The notes beneath the pieces were generated by a model that was not told the origin of the DNA, did not search any database, and worked only from the letters and a program-made list of their open reading frames with translations. The position numbers and the translations under genes are program-made. This document shows, piece after piece, positions 8,050 through 17,063 of a stretch of DNA of 64,000 nucleotides; position 1 is the first letter of the stretch; every line of letters starts with the position of its first letter. This DNA comes from Fen-1273 sp963748405 (GTDB lineage: Bacteria > Bacteroidota > Ignavibacteria > UBA10030 > UBA6906): positions 202,614-266,613 of the forward strand of contig CAVVIT010000003.1 in assembly GCA_963748405.1 (NCBI GenBank), given 5' to 3'.

Positions 8050-11000
8050 TTACAGGACCTCGCCCACCCTCCCCGTTCGCTTCAATACTCCCCAGCCGAC
8101 GAGTTGACCTCTGAGTGCTGCACCAATTGATTTGAACAGCACCCAGTACATCATCTGCCTGTAGCTGAATCGCTGCGGGATGAGAAGCCACAACCTTCCG
8201 AGTCGTTCCCTCTCAAAGCTGAAGGCAACAACCCCTCCGACAGCGTCAGCGAGAAGGAAGACGAGATAATATCCGAGCACCTGGAGACCGTTGCCGGTGA
8301 TCAATGCCAGGATCATGGCAACATCTGCAAGAGGCGAAAGAAACGGCATGATGATCTGGAAGACGAGGGCGTTCGGAAGGGCAACAAGCCCGAGTGAGCC
8401 ATACTGGGGGTTGAACAGCGCATCGCGATGCTTCCAGAGGCTTTGCATGATACCGAACGTCCAGCGAAATCGCTGCTTGAAGAACATCTTCAGGGTTTCG
8501 GGGGCTTCCGTGCGCGCAATCGCCGTGCTGGCGTATCGGACTCTGGCTCCGGAGCGGAGGAGGCGTATCGTGAGATCACAATCCTCTGCCAGAGTGTCAT
8601 CCGTGAAGCCGCCCGCCTTGAGAACCGCGGCTTTCCTGAACAGGCCGATCGCACCCGGCACTATGGTGATGCAATTCATCAGGTCAAACGCACGCCTGTC
8701 AAAATTCTGGCTGGTGATATACTCAATGGCCTGCCACCTCGTGATCAGGCCTGCTTCGTTCCCGACCTTGACGTTCCCGGCAACTGCTCCGACAGACGGA
8801 TCGGCAAAGTACTTCATCATGATGCCAACGACATCGGAGTCCAGATTCGTATCGGCATCCACGCACAGGACGTAGTCGCCTGCCGCCTTTTGTAAACCAA
8901 GATTCAGCGCCGTCGACTTGCCTCCGTTACTCTTGGTTACCACGCTTACCCGGGGGTCAGCGGCAAAGGCATCGCTGACAAGGGCGTACGTCCTGTCCCG
9001 GGAACCGTCGTCAACAAATACCACTTCCAGGTTGGGGTAGCTGGACTTCAACAGGGCGTGAACAGTCTTGACAGCATCAACCTCCTCGTTATACGCCGGG
9101 ACGATGATGCTGACCAGCGGCTCGCGGGAAAGCGCCGCCCCACTATCCCTCGATGAGGCTCTCCTCTGGAGAAACGCGAGAACTCCCATGACAGCCATTC
9201 TCCCGACGGAAAGGACGATACCGACAAGAAAGAATGCGAAAAGGACGTGCGTGCCCCAGTAGACACCTTCGACGATCCACCAGTTCGCCTCTGCGACGAT
9301 GCGATCCGCAGGAAGCGCAAGCGGCGGCATCACTTCGTCACGTGTCTTGCCAATCAGACCGGAGACCGTCGTAAAGGTATACCCCTGATCCCTGAAATAG
9401 CGGATAATCCGGGGTAACGCTTCCACCGTTTGCGACCGGTCACCTCCAGCGTCGTGGAGCAGGACGACATTGCCGAGACTCTGCTGCGCGATGATCCGTC
9501 CGAGGATCGTATCTGCACTGATCCCTTTCTGCCAGTCTTCGGGATCGATCGACTCACCGACCGTAAGGTACCCATCCTGTTTCGCTTCCTCGACGGGCAC
9601 AAGTTCCTCGGACGTTTGCGGCTCCGAATCGGCGTTATACGGAGGGCGGAAGAGAAGCGTCGTGTGGCCCGTCAGGCTTTCGATGATCCGCCTTGTGGCG
9701 TTCAGCTCAAGTTCTGTCCGCTCCGGGCTGACCTCGGCCAGGTTGGGATGCGTGAACGTGTGGTTGCCGATCTCATGGCCTTCGTCATAGATCCGCCTGA
9801 CGAGCTGCACGTTATTTTCCGCGTTCACGCCGATCAGGAAAAACGCTGCGGGAATGCGTTCTTCGTTCAGGATATCCAGAATCCGGGGCGTATACGACGC
9901 GTCCGGACCGTCATCGAACGTCAGCACAACCTTCCTGTCGGCTTTCCCGAATCTCTTGATAACATACGACGATGGCAGATCGATATACTCCTGCCCGGTG
10001 ATGAAGTTTTCTCCGGGATCAAACTTCACTTCAATATTTCCCGGCTCCGGTGACGCAACAAGGTCGAGGATCTCGCCTTCACCGATATAATCCACGTTCG
10101 TGGACGCCGCCGACCTGCGAAGCGAATCGAACTCAAACGGGGCGTGTGCCAGGCCGCTGTCGCTTATGTCTCTCGCATAGAACTGCCAGAGACGAGGGTC
10201 CTCCGATCCAAGACGCCACAAGGCAAAGCCGCCTACGCCGTAGCGGCTTGCGGTGCGCATTCCATTGAACGCCGTCGCAGCATCCGTAAACCAGACAGTA
10301 TGGAGCGAGTCGTTGTCGTCCGAGTACGTGAAGCTGAGATTGTAATCAGCCGGATCGAACGTGATATTCCCGCCCGACTCCGCTGCCGTGACAAGCGCCT
10401 CCTGGTATGTCACGTCGATTCCTTCGCTTCCCAGCGGCCAATCGTAGCCGTACCCGGCAAGTCCGAGGATCAGTTTCTCCGGTGGCATGACCCCCGTCAT
10501 GCGGTCGACAATCGATTCTACCCAGCCATGCCCGGCCACCGGGCCGGCAGAGCCCGTGGAGGAATGCTGGTCGTACGCCATAATAACGAGATAGTCGTTG
10601 TACCTCTCCAACTTGTGCGGATCGTAGTCCGAATTGAACGGCGGGATGTCCTGCGTGACGAGAAACCCACGCCGGTGAGCCTCGTCGTACAGCTCCTTTT
10701 GAAATGCGATTAGATGCTCGTCGCTCGTTTCAGTCAGGTCCTCGAAGTCAATATTGACGCCCTGCAGGTTGTTCTGAGCAAGGACATTGAGTATGCTGTA
10801 GACGCATCTCCGACGGCGCTCCGGAGACTCAATGATCCTGTGAACGTTTGCACCATTCCAGCGCTCATTGAAGTAATTCGATACCATCGGGCATACGCGA
10901 ACGCCATGCCGGCGCATAAGGTCGAGCGCGGTGAGATCGATCTCCGGCACGACGGTGTCGACGGAATCCGCAACAAACAGCCACTCAGGAAAGACGATAT

Positions 11001-11400
11001 TCATCCGGTCAATATTCTTCCGCAGGGAGGAATATGACTCCGCGTCCCAGTTCACGTAGAAACCCGCCCGTACCTCACCGCCCAGGGCGCCCCGGGAAAC
11101 GGCGACATGCCGCGCATGCCGGAGCGAATCAAGCATAGCCAGGTGTTTGGCGGCAATCTGGAACTGCGCGTTCTGTTTTGAGGTGAGGATAAGAGGGTCG
11201 TCACGATCCAGGACCCTCTTGTACACTTCATTAGGATTGACCAGCTTCGGCAGAATCGTCGTGGTCTTCCTGGCGACGGCGACCAGCGCCACGATCAACG
11301 CCAGGGAGGCGAAAAAGCCAAGCACCCTGGCAAGCCAGACGAACCTCGTCCAGCGCCTGCCAGTTGAACTGAAGAATATCGGCCGTGCCTGAGGGGTCAT
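8050..11400 (-). CDS. GH18-like / polysaccharide deacetylase / family 2 glycosyltransferase fusion membrane protein
   Basis: 1116 residues. A transmembrane helix lies at ~22-43. A GH18-like barrel spans ~110-410, with GVNIDFED at 214-221 keeping the Asp and Glu of the DxxDxDxE motif. A NodB deacetylase domain spans ~488-680, with TFDDGP at 494-499, NHTFTH at 546-551 and RPPYN at 585-589. A TM pair lies at ~715-745. A processive GT-A glycosyltransferase spans ~761-985, with DD 797-798, DAD 848-850, ED 939-940 and QRFRW 976-980, and more TM helices follow. This arrangement is known from proteins thought to make and modify an N-acetylhexosamine polymer (PgaC/PgaB-like functions in one chain). 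It would sit in the inner membrane, with the hydrolase and deacetylase outside. Confidence 0.9.
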   Translation of the reverse strand: MTPQARPIFFSSTGRRWTRFVWLARVLGFFASLALIVALVAVARKTTTILPKLVNPNEVYKRVLDRDDPLILTSKQNAQFQIAAKHLAMLDSLRHARHVAVSRGALGGEVRAGFYVNWDAESYSSLRKNIDRMNIVFPEWLFVADSVDTVVPEIDLTALDLMRRHGVRVCPMVSNYFNERWNGANVHRIIESPERRRRCVYSILNVLAQNNLQGVNIDFEDLTETSDEHLIAFQKELYDEAHRRGFLVTQDIPPFNSDYDPHKLERYNDYLVIMAYDQHSSTGSAGPVAGHGWVESIVDRMTGVMPPEKLILGLAGYGYDWPLGSEGIDVTYQEALVTAAESGGNITFDPADYNLSFTYSDDNDSLHTVWFTDAATAFNGMRTASRYGVGGFALWRLGSEDPRLWQFYARDISDSGLAHAPFEFDSLRRSAASTNVDYIGEGEILDLVASPEPGNIEVKFDPGENFITGQEYIDLPSSYVIKRFGKADRKVVLTFDDGPDASYTPRILDILNEERIPAAFFLIGVNAENNVQLVRRIYDEGHEIGNHTFTHPNLAEVSPERTELELNATRRIIESLTGHTTLLFRPPYNADSEPQTSEELVPVEEAKQDGYLTVGESIDPEDWQKGISADTILGRIIAQQSLGNVVLLHDAGGDRSQTVEALPRIIRYFRDQGYTFTTVSGLIGKTRDEVMPPLALPADRIVAEANWWIVEGVYWGTHVLFAFFLVGIVLSVGRMAVMGVLAFLQRRASSRDSGAALSREPLVSIIVPAYNEEVDAVKTVHALLKSSYPNLEVVFVDDGSRDRTYALVSDAFAADPRVSVVTKSNGGKSTALNLGLQKAAGDYVLCVDADTNLDSDVVGIMMKYFADPSVGAVAGNVKVGNEAGLITRWQAIEYITSQNFDRRAFDLMNCITIVPGAIGLFRKAAVLKAGGFTDDTLAEDCDLTIRLLRSGARVRYASTAIARTEAPETLKMFFKQRFRWTFGIMQSLWKHRDALFNPQYGSLGLVALPNALVFQIIMPFLSPLADVAMILALITGNGLQVLGYYLVFLLADAVGGVVAFSFERERLGRLWLLIPQRFSYRQMMYWVLFKSIGAALRGQLVGWGVLKRTGRVGEVL

Positions 11401-11580
11401 TGCAGCTTAAAGAGAGGTTTGCTCCGTTTGGAGTGAAGAACGCCCGAGGTCCTTCTTCCAATCAAATTCAGGCTTTTTGTCTGGAAAGGCAAGCCGTGCG
11501 GCATCACCTTTGAACGTCTCCAGTTTGGCAAACACCGGACTTACCACACACATGGTGAGAGAGAGGCGGGTGGGTCAACT

Positions 11581-11652
11581 AGAAAGCCCCGGAAGGTATT
11601 GGCTCCCAGGGCTTTCTGAATCGGGGCGGACGGCGGCCGCAGCGAACCTTGC
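11581..11652 (-). repeat. terminator plus tRNA-3'-end-like scar repeat, copy 1
   Basis: Hairpin AAAGCCCCGG / CCAGGGCTTT (11583-11615) adjoins CGGGGCGGACGG, which matches the acceptor/T-stem 3' strand of the tRNA-Asp fragments at 37148 and 61283. After that it diverges into a GCAGCGAACC segment shared with the copies at 16.1, 20.3 and 32.1 kb. It is read as the decayed junction of an old integrative element, in the same orientation as all other copies. The flanking 11401-11703 sequence holds no convincing gene. Confidence 0.55.
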
Positions 11653-11703
11653 TGGTGCTGGGGGCGCCCTTAGATCGCCTTTCAAGCAAACGAGCAAATC
11701 ACG

Positions 11704-12519
11704 TCAGGGTAACCCGAGCGTGCCACTTACCGTCAGTGCGTATTTGATAAAATCCAGAGTGCGCTTAAAGTCAATCCGATCAGCCTTTTCCCTTACCTTG
11801 AGGGACGGGTTCGGTCGATCTTCCCACGCACGAGTAATTACATCAGCCCAGCGACCATCGAGCGCGCTTAACGCCCACCGCACGCCCGCGGGCTTTGAGG
11901 AGACCCTGCCATTCGCCAGAGTATGCAGCATCCGGCAATAGCTCAATACAGCAAAGGACCGATACCATCGATTATCCACTTTCTCCGGATTGGCAAAGAT
12001 CTGCCGTGCCCAAACCTGCATTGTCATTCGTACTTCCTCACACAATTCGTCAGCGGTGACCGGGTCAATCAATTGGCGTGCATCAGGACCAGCCAGGGCG
12101 ATCCCATGTTCGCGTGTGACCCAGCGAACGACCCGGGTATTGTCATGGTCTGACCTGATCAGTTCCCGGCTCGAATTATCCAGGTACAGAAGTGACGATC
12201 TGGATGGATCAGCTCGCCTGAGCAATTCCCTGGGGAAGTAAGATCCCTCCAGGTGTTTGGCCCAGCTTGAATCCTGGTCGTAGATCCTGGCGTGCATTGA
12301 TTGAAGGGCTACCAGGTCCGCCTCGGCGATCTCATGATCGACGGCGATGAGAAAATCGACGTCGCTGTCAGCATCCCAATCCCCCACTCCAAATGAGCCA
12401 TGTAGGTACGCCGCAATGAAGTTGCCGCCCAGGATCGCATGGACGCTCGTCACCAGTTCGCGCAGCACATCATTTAACGCACTATCGGGTGTTGGACCCT
12501 GTATATCCCTGGGCATCAT
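11704..12519 (-). CDS. AadA-like nucleotidyltransferase (aminoglycoside adenylyltransferase type)
   Basis: 271 residues from the ATG at 12519; a GTG at 12594 would add 25 residues. The Pol-beta nucleotidyltransferase motif GSFGVGDWDADSDVDFLI supplies the GS and the metal-binding D-x-D. A DUF4111-type C-terminal helical domain follows (RWYRSFAVLSYCRMLHTL, WALSALDGRW, LDFIKYALTV). AadA/ANT(3'')-type enzymes adenylylate streptomycin or spectinomycin; whether this one gives resistance cannot be decided from sequence. The gene follows the secreted barrel gene 12610-13830 on the same strand with a ~90 bp gap, within the scar-bounded 11.6-13.9 kb module. Confidence 0.75.
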   Translation of the reverse strand: MMPRDIQGPTPDSALNDVLRELVTSVHAILGGNFIAAYLHGSFGVGDWDADSDVDFLIAVDHEIAEADLVALQSMHARIYDQDSSWAKHLEGSYFPRELLRRADPSRSSLLYLDNSSRELIRSDHDNTRVVRWVTREHGIALAGPDARQLIDPVTADELCEEVRMTMQVWARQIFANPEKVDNRWYRSFAVLSYCRMLHTLANGRVSSKPAGVRWALSALDGRWADVITRAWEDRPNPSLKVREKADRIDFKRTLDFIKYALTVSGTLGLP

Positions 12520-12609
12520 GTTGGAGCGAGGTGGCTGACGAGATCGAATTTGTCGAGCCCGGAACTGCAGCTGTGCATCGTAGTTCCGAAGCACGATGGG
12601 AAGATCGCA

Positions 12610-13830
12610 TCAGGGCTTCCATGCATCGTGTGCGGCCTTGATCGCTCGGGGGAAGGAAATGACGTCTGACGGAAACACCTCGATGAACAGGCCATACTTG
12701 CTTGGACCTGCCCCACCTTGAGGGAACATGCCGTTGTTGAGCATCCGGAGAAAGGCCTTCTCGCTGCATGGGATCGCATTCTGCATCTGTTGTACAAAGC
12801 CTTCGCCTCCCCCATAGCAGGCTGCGCCCTTGCCGTACTTCCCCAACCAGATGTTGGTCTGCCAGGCAGTCGGTATGCCATTTGCGCGGGCAAGGCTGAC
12901 GGTCCGCTGGTCCGCCGGCAGGACATCAAGGAGGAAGCAGTCCTGCACAGCCAGGTGCCCGCGAATGGTCTCCGCCGCTGTACGCACAAGATCCTCGAGG
13001 AGCTTGTTGTTGATCCCCAGCGCCTTCAGCCGTGGCATGGACCTCCCGTCTTCGCCGATAGGGGGAAATGAGAACATGACGATGATGGGGAGAACGACCT
13101 GCGTACCCGGGAAATAGCGTTGAAACGAGGCAGCAATCCCCTGCATGGCTCGAACGACGAGGGACGGTCGATACCCAACCTCAGTCCAAATACGTGGACA
13201 GTCGCTGACGCACGGGTTCGGGCTAGTGGACTCGGCGGGACTCGCGCACGGGAGCCCGAGCTCTTCTGTGAGAGTGTTCATTCCGGTGAGCTTGATTGCC
13301 GCCACATCCCGGTCATACCCCGTCGCCTGCAGGTGGCGGGACAATTGCGCGAGCATGTCAGCGAACGCATCCTGGTAGCGTGGATCCCAGGGCGGCGCCA
13401 ACGAGACGGCCTGACACGGCTCCTGGCCACCGTGGTACGTGATTTCGAAATCAAGTCGCCGAAGTCCCAGACCGAGCGGAGGGGGCTCGAAGAGCCACTT
13501 TGGCGTACCTTTTCCTGCCGCGACCGCAAGCTCCACGGCAAGATGGTGCGATCGTGCAACCGCGAGTTGACGGTCTATCGCTGCAAAGTCGTGGGTCTTG
13601 AGCGAAGGCGATATCTCTGACCAATCAACATGCACGCCGACCCCGTCGACGCCCGGTACCGCAAGCGCCTTGTCGAAGTCGCCATTTTTGACTGCCCAGT
13701 TGTAGGGCCAGACGTAGATTCCGCGGGGGACTGGCGGAATCTCCTTCAGCACATTCGCCTCCAATCGCGATTGGGCTGCCACAAACGCGTGGAAGAATAG
13801 AAAGAAAGCCAGGCTCATCTTAGCGTTCAT
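12610..13830 (-). CDS. secreted protein with probable TIM-barrel (glycoside-hydrolase-like) fold, unassigned family
   Basis: 406 residues from the ATG at 13830, which begins a signal peptide (MSLAFFLFFHAFVAAQS). The body reads PRGIYVWPYNWAVKNGDFD, VDGVGVHVDWSEISPS, LAVELAVAAGKGTPKWLF, DVAAIKLTGMNTLTEE and GIPTAWQTNIWLG. This alternation of strands and aromatic-rich loops resembles GH42/GH-A barrel enzymes; the Glu pair in NTLTEE could be an acid/base site. I cannot assign a CAZy family or substrate. The start lies ~35 bp downstream of a scar repeat. Confidence 0.6.
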   Translation of the reverse strand: MNAKMSLAFFLFFHAFVAAQSRLEANVLKEIPPVPRGIYVWPYNWAVKNGDFDKALAVPGVDGVGVHVDWSEISPSLKTHDFAAIDRQLAVARSHHLAVELAVAAGKGTPKWLFEPPPLGLGLRRLDFEITYHGGQEPCQAVSLAPPWDPRYQDAFADMLAQLSRHLQATGYDRDVAAIKLTGMNTLTEELGLPCASPAESTSPNPCVSDCPRIWTEVGYRPSLVVRAMQGIAASFQRYFPGTQVVLPIIVMFSFPPIGEDGRSMPRLKALGINNKLLEDLVRTAAETIRGHLAVQDCFLLDVLPADQRTVSLARANGIPTAWQTNIWLGKYGKGAACYGGGEGFVQQMQNAIPCSEKAFLRMLNNGMFPQGGAGPSKYGLFIEVFPSDVISFPRAIKAAHDAWKP

Positions 13831-13863
13831 CGCAAGTGACCTGAATCGGAAGGATTGAAATTC

Positions 13864-13935
13864 AAAAGCCCTGGAAGTCATTGGCCCCCACGCCTTTGCT
13901 TAGCGGGGCGGACGGCGGACTCAGCAGCGTGCATT
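13864..13935 (-). repeat. terminator plus tRNA-3'-end-like scar repeat, copy 2
   Basis: Degenerate hairpin (AAAAGCCCTGG ... CGCCTTT) followed by AGCGGGGCGGACGG, matching the tRNA 3' strand, and then an ACTCAGCAGCG segment. Same orientation and layout as copy 1. It lies directly upstream of the secreted barrel gene. Confidence 0.5.
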
Positions 13936-14107
13936 ACCTTCCGGGCCTCAACCCATATCGTATCGCCGATTCCAGTATATCAATGTTTACATCTCTTGAA
14001 GTTTTGAACCTAATGCAATACCCGCTCATGCTTGCCTTGCCTGGATTCTTTCCATCCGGCTCAGGCTGGCTGGCAATATGCTTCTTGATTTGTTCTCGTA
14101 CGGTCAT
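13936..14107 (-). pseudogene. DUF1801-family remnant with internal deletion
   Basis: The open frame encodes MTVREQIKKHIASQPEP, typical of the start of DUF1801 proteins, joined directly to GKNPGKASMSGYCIRFK and DVNIDILESAIRYGL, typical of their end. The ~70-residue middle part (normally SDMQELH... and the GKNSENKTVSNPN region) is missing without loss of frame. A member is usually ~120-140 residues. The product, if made, would be ~57 residues and probably not functional. Confidence 0.55.
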
Positions 14108-14161
14108 ATACAATGTGGTATCCAGTGGTGACAGGAGATGACCGGCCAAATGTAAGTGACA

Positions 14162-14458
14162 TTAGCCTCCCGCGATTGCACCGATGATCATAAACGGCTC
14201 ATTTCCCAAAGCCACGGACTCAGGGAGCGGAGTCTCGGGTGATACCAGGGAAAGGTCTTCACCGCAGGCAAAGAAACGGAGGAACGGACGCCGCTGAAAA
14301 GTCACGTGCTCGCGGATTGTTCCTCTCAGCATCGGATAGGCCGTCTCAAGTGCTTCAAGGATGGCACGTGGGGTGACCGGGCCGGCAACTTCGAGTTGGA
14401 CCTCACCACCAACTCGCGCGAGCGTTCGCAAATGGTATGGCAGTGTGACCCTGACCAT
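14162..14458 (-). CDS. MoaD/ThiS-family sulfur-carrier-like protein
   Basis: 98 residues with a beta-grasp pattern: RVTLPYHLRTLARV at the start, PRAILEALETAYPMLRG in the middle and FMIIGAIAGG at the end. The C-terminal Gly-Gly is the thiocarboxylation/adenylation site of MoaD and ThiS. No MoaE, MoaB or E1-like activating enzyme is nearby. Its ATG overlaps the stop of the BNR gene (TGATG), so the pair is translationally coupled and the carrier may serve something other than molybdopterin synthesis. Confidence 0.75.
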   Translation of the reverse strand: MVRVTLPYHLRTLARVGGEVQLEVAGPVTPRAILEALETAYPMLRGTIREHVTFQRRPFLRFFACGEDLSLVSPETPLPESVALGNEPFMIIGAIAGG

Positions 14459-15642
14459 CAGAACACCTGAACTTCGACAGAAAATACCGCCGGCAAATCA
14501 CGAACGATCGGCTCCCAGGTGTCCCCGGCGTCGACTGAGGCGTATACCTGACCGCCGGTCGTTCCAAAATAGACTCCGCATTTGTCCAGGGAATCGACCG
14601 CCATGGCCTCTCGGAGAATGTTGACATAACAGTCTTGCTGGGGGAGACCCTTCGTAAGCGGTTCCCACTCGTTGCCGCCCGTCTTGCTGCGATAGACACG
14701 CAGCTTGCCCTCTGGTGGATAATGTTCTGAATCGCTCTTGATAGGGATGACGTAGACTGTTTCGGGATCGTGAGCGTGGACATCAACCACAAAGCCAAAG
14801 TCACTCGGAAGGTTGCCGCTGATTTCGTGCCACGACTCTCCCCCGTTGTCGCTTCTCATCACATCCCAGTGCTTCTGCATATAAAGTACGTCGGGGCGCG
14901 ACGGATGCAATGCAATACGATGAATGCAGTGTCCGATTTCGGCATTCGGATCGGGAATGTAGGGGGACCTCAGTCCCTTCGTGACAGGGCGCCAACTCGC
15001 CCCGGTGTCGTCTGATCGAAACACTCCGGCGGACGAGATAGCGACATACATTCTCCCCGGATTCTTCCTGTCAAGAAGGATGGTGTGCAATCCCATCCCT
15101 CCGGCACCCGGAGCCCACTGCGGACCGGTGCCGTGACCCCGCAGGCCTGCAAGCTCGTGCCAGTTCTTCCCCCCGTCCGTCGTGCTGAACAGCGCCGCAT
15201 CTTCTACTCCGGCGAACACCAGGTCGGGGTCCGTCAACGACGGCTCAAGATGCCATACGCGCTTGAATTCCCACGGATGCTGTGTTCCGTCATACCACTG
15301 GTGCGTTGTGAGGGGTTTCCCGCTGCGAGCGTCGGTGTCGTACACAAACTTGTTGCTTTCGGCCTTCGGCATTCCGTCAGGGGCGGTGGTCGGCTCTCCC
15401 GGTGTGGTCCCCGGTTGTTCCCACGTCGCACCTCCGTCATTCGACCGCTGGATTATCTGACCGAACCAGCCGCTCGTTTGCGAGGCATAGATCCGGTTTG
15501 GGTCTGCCGGCGATCCCTTCATGTGGTAGATCTCCCACCCGGCAAAATAGGGACCGTCGACCTTCCACTGTTTGCGTTTTCCGTCAGATGACAGAATGAA
15601 TGCACCCTTGTGCGTACCAACCAGAACCCTGACTCGGCTCAC
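14458..15642 (-). CDS. WD40/YVTN/BNR-repeat (sialidase-like) cytoplasmic protein
   Basis: 394 residues and no signal peptide. Blades include VGTHKGAFILSSDGKRKQW, IIQRSNDGGATWEQPG, ALFSTTDGGKNWHELAG, GVFRSDDTGASWRPV, VMRSDNGGESWHEISG and QVYASVDAGDTWEPI, all carrying the S-x-D-x-G-x-x-W Asp box. It is a six- to seven-blade propeller of the exo-sialidase-like superfamily that commonly pairs with a MoaD-like gene, as here. Unlike the T9SS propellers in this window it lacks export and sorting signals. Ligand and activity are unknown. Confidence 0.8.
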   Translation of the reverse strand: MSRVRVLVGTHKGAFILSSDGKRKQWKVDGPYFAGWEIYHMKGSPADPNRIYASQTSGWFGQIIQRSNDGGATWEQPGTTPGEPTTAPDGMPKAESNKFVYDTDARSGKPLTTHQWYDGTQHPWEFKRVWHLEPSLTDPDLVFAGVEDAALFSTTDGGKNWHELAGLRGHGTGPQWAPGAGGMGLHTILLDRKNPGRMYVAISSAGVFRSDDTGASWRPVTKGLRSPYIPDPNAEIGHCIHRIALHPSRPDVLYMQKHWDVMRSDNGGESWHEISGNLPSDFGFVVDVHAHDPETVYVIPIKSDSEHYPPEGKLRVYRSKTGGNEWEPLTKGLPQQDCYVNILREAMAVDSLDKCGVYFGTTGGQVYASVDAGDTWEPIVRDLPAVFSVEVQVF

Positions 15643-15849
15643 GGTGATCCCTCCTCCCTTCTATTGTTATCGTTCAAGCAATACACGGCAGAATCGGGCA
15701 AAAGAACAAGAAAATACGCATTCGGCGAGAATGTTGGCGGATCAACATCAATCAACACCTTCAATTCCACATTGGTTCGCAGCGGAGCGCCAGGTAGCAT
15801 AGGATGCAGCCCCGATTGGGTATTCAGCGGGCAAAACCCGAGTGTGACT

Positions 15850-15992
15850 TAGTCCGGAAATATTCCGCCCCCGGGACCCTCTTTCCGCACTGGGAGGGGC
15901 GACTGGATATAGTCGATTGGGAAACTTGAATTTCGACAGGTAAGGCGAACGCCGAAAACCCGCAAAACTGCAGAGAGCTTGGAGAGAAGCGT
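15850..15992 (-). pseudogene. decayed 5' end of a tyrosine-integrase gene
   Basis: Minus-strand sequence before 15992 (GGGGAGGTTGACC, then ACG CTT CTC TCC AAG) aligns with the ribosome-binding site and first codons of the integrase at 61167 (GAGGAGGTGGACC, then TTG TTT CTC TCC AAG), at the same distance from the terminator/tRNA-like scar. The start codon has become ACG and similarity fades within ~20 codons. It marks where an ancestral element's integrase stood. Confidence 0.55.
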
Positions 15993-16069
15993 GGTCAACC
16001 TCCCCGGTTGGCGGTCGAGAGATACCAATTGTGAAACCACCACCAAGGAGAGAGAGGCGGGAGAACTAT

Positions 16070-16150
16070 AAAGCCCTGGAAGCTATTGGCTCTCAGGGCT
16101 TTCTGTGGAGGGGCGGACGGCGGTCGCAGCGAACCCTGATTGTGGTCAAA
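16070..16150 (-). repeat. terminator plus tRNA-3'-end-like scar repeat, copy 3
   Basis: Hairpin AAAGCCCTGG / TCAGGGCTTT (16070-16103) followed by GGGGCGGACGG and a GTCGCAGCGAACCCTGATTG segment that is almost identical to copy 4 at 20300. It adjoins a decayed integrase start, exactly as the live integrase adjoins the copy at 61.28 kb. The rest of 15643-16477 contains no gene I can support. Confidence 0.65.
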
Positions 16151-16477
16151 ATGGCTCTAATCGTGGCAACGGGCAGCCCCACCAGGTGAGCGAGCTCCCC
16201 CGCCACCCTTCGTCGCCCCTTCAACATCGTGTCGCATAAGTTGTCTTCGCTTAATACTCATCGAATGCGAAGGTGCGTTAATTGCCTCCAGCCTATGTTG
16301 AAGGCTGTATATTTTGGACAAGTGTGGATTTGACACTCTGCCTGTTCGTCAGTATTTTACATTTGTGATCTTTCAAACGAAGTCGGCACTGTCCCCGGAT
16401 GGTCGCCGATTTTTTTTGGGGGACAGCCTACCAGCTCCATGAAAGTCCGCTCACCACACCTCGGGGAGAAAACCACC

Positions 16478-17008
16478 ATGCGGCGTCTTTCTGTTCTTCT
16501 CGTTTCCCTGTTCATGGCGTGCAATCTTACGGCGCCCGATCTCTTTGCCCAGACCGCCAAGGTCGATTCAGTGACGTTTGACCTTTATCAGAAAGGAGGT
16601 GCAGCTTATTTCACGGGGAACGTAAAGCAGGCGGTCGTCTGGTTCCGGGCCTGCCTTGACCGCGAAAAGAAGAACCCCTCGCTCGCGAAGGACGACTTCT
16701 TTGTGCTGGTCAACTGGTTCGGGAGTGCCTACGGCGCGATGCACAAGCTGGACAGCGCAGAGCAGGTGTTTCGCTACGGGCTATCAAAAGACTCCACGGC
16801 ATCCATGACCTGGTATAACCTGGCCTGCGTCTACGGCGCCCGGAACAACGTCGACAGTTGTCTTGCATTTCTACGCGCGACGTACAAATACAGGGCAAAC
16901 TGGGACACGCACTTCACCTTTCCCGACCCTATGAAGGAAAACGAGTTCAAGAGATTCCTCAACAACAAGAAGTTTGTTGACGGAGCGAAGGAAATGAAGC
17001 GACAGTAG
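16478..17008 (+). CDS. exported TPR-like repeat protein
   Basis: 176 residues from the ATG at 16478, which starts a signal peptide (LSVLLVSLFMACNLTAPDLFAQ) and follows GGGGAG. The mature part has tetratricopeptide-like helix pairs: KGGAAYFTGNVKQAVVWFRA, SAYGAMHKLDSAEQVFRYGL and ASMTWYNLACVYGARNNVD. The C-terminus KENEFKRFLNNKKFVD resembles the tail seen in many short TPR proteins. Probably periplasmic, mediating protein contacts; partner unknown. It stands alone between a scar repeat and a convergent kinase gene. Confidence 0.7.
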   Translation: MRRLSVLLVSLFMACNLTAPDLFAQTAKVDSVTFDLYQKGGAAYFTGNVKQAVVWFRACLDREKKNPSLAKDDFFVLVNWFGSAYGAMHKLDSAEQVFRYGLSKDSTASMTWYNLACVYGARNNVDSCLAFLRATYKYRANWDTHFTFPDPMKENEFKRFLNNKKFVDGAKEMKRQ

Positions 17009-17063
17009 TCTCGGGTTTAGGCGCTCTTGTGTGCGGTGTGGTCACCGAAGGGCAAACTCCTTT

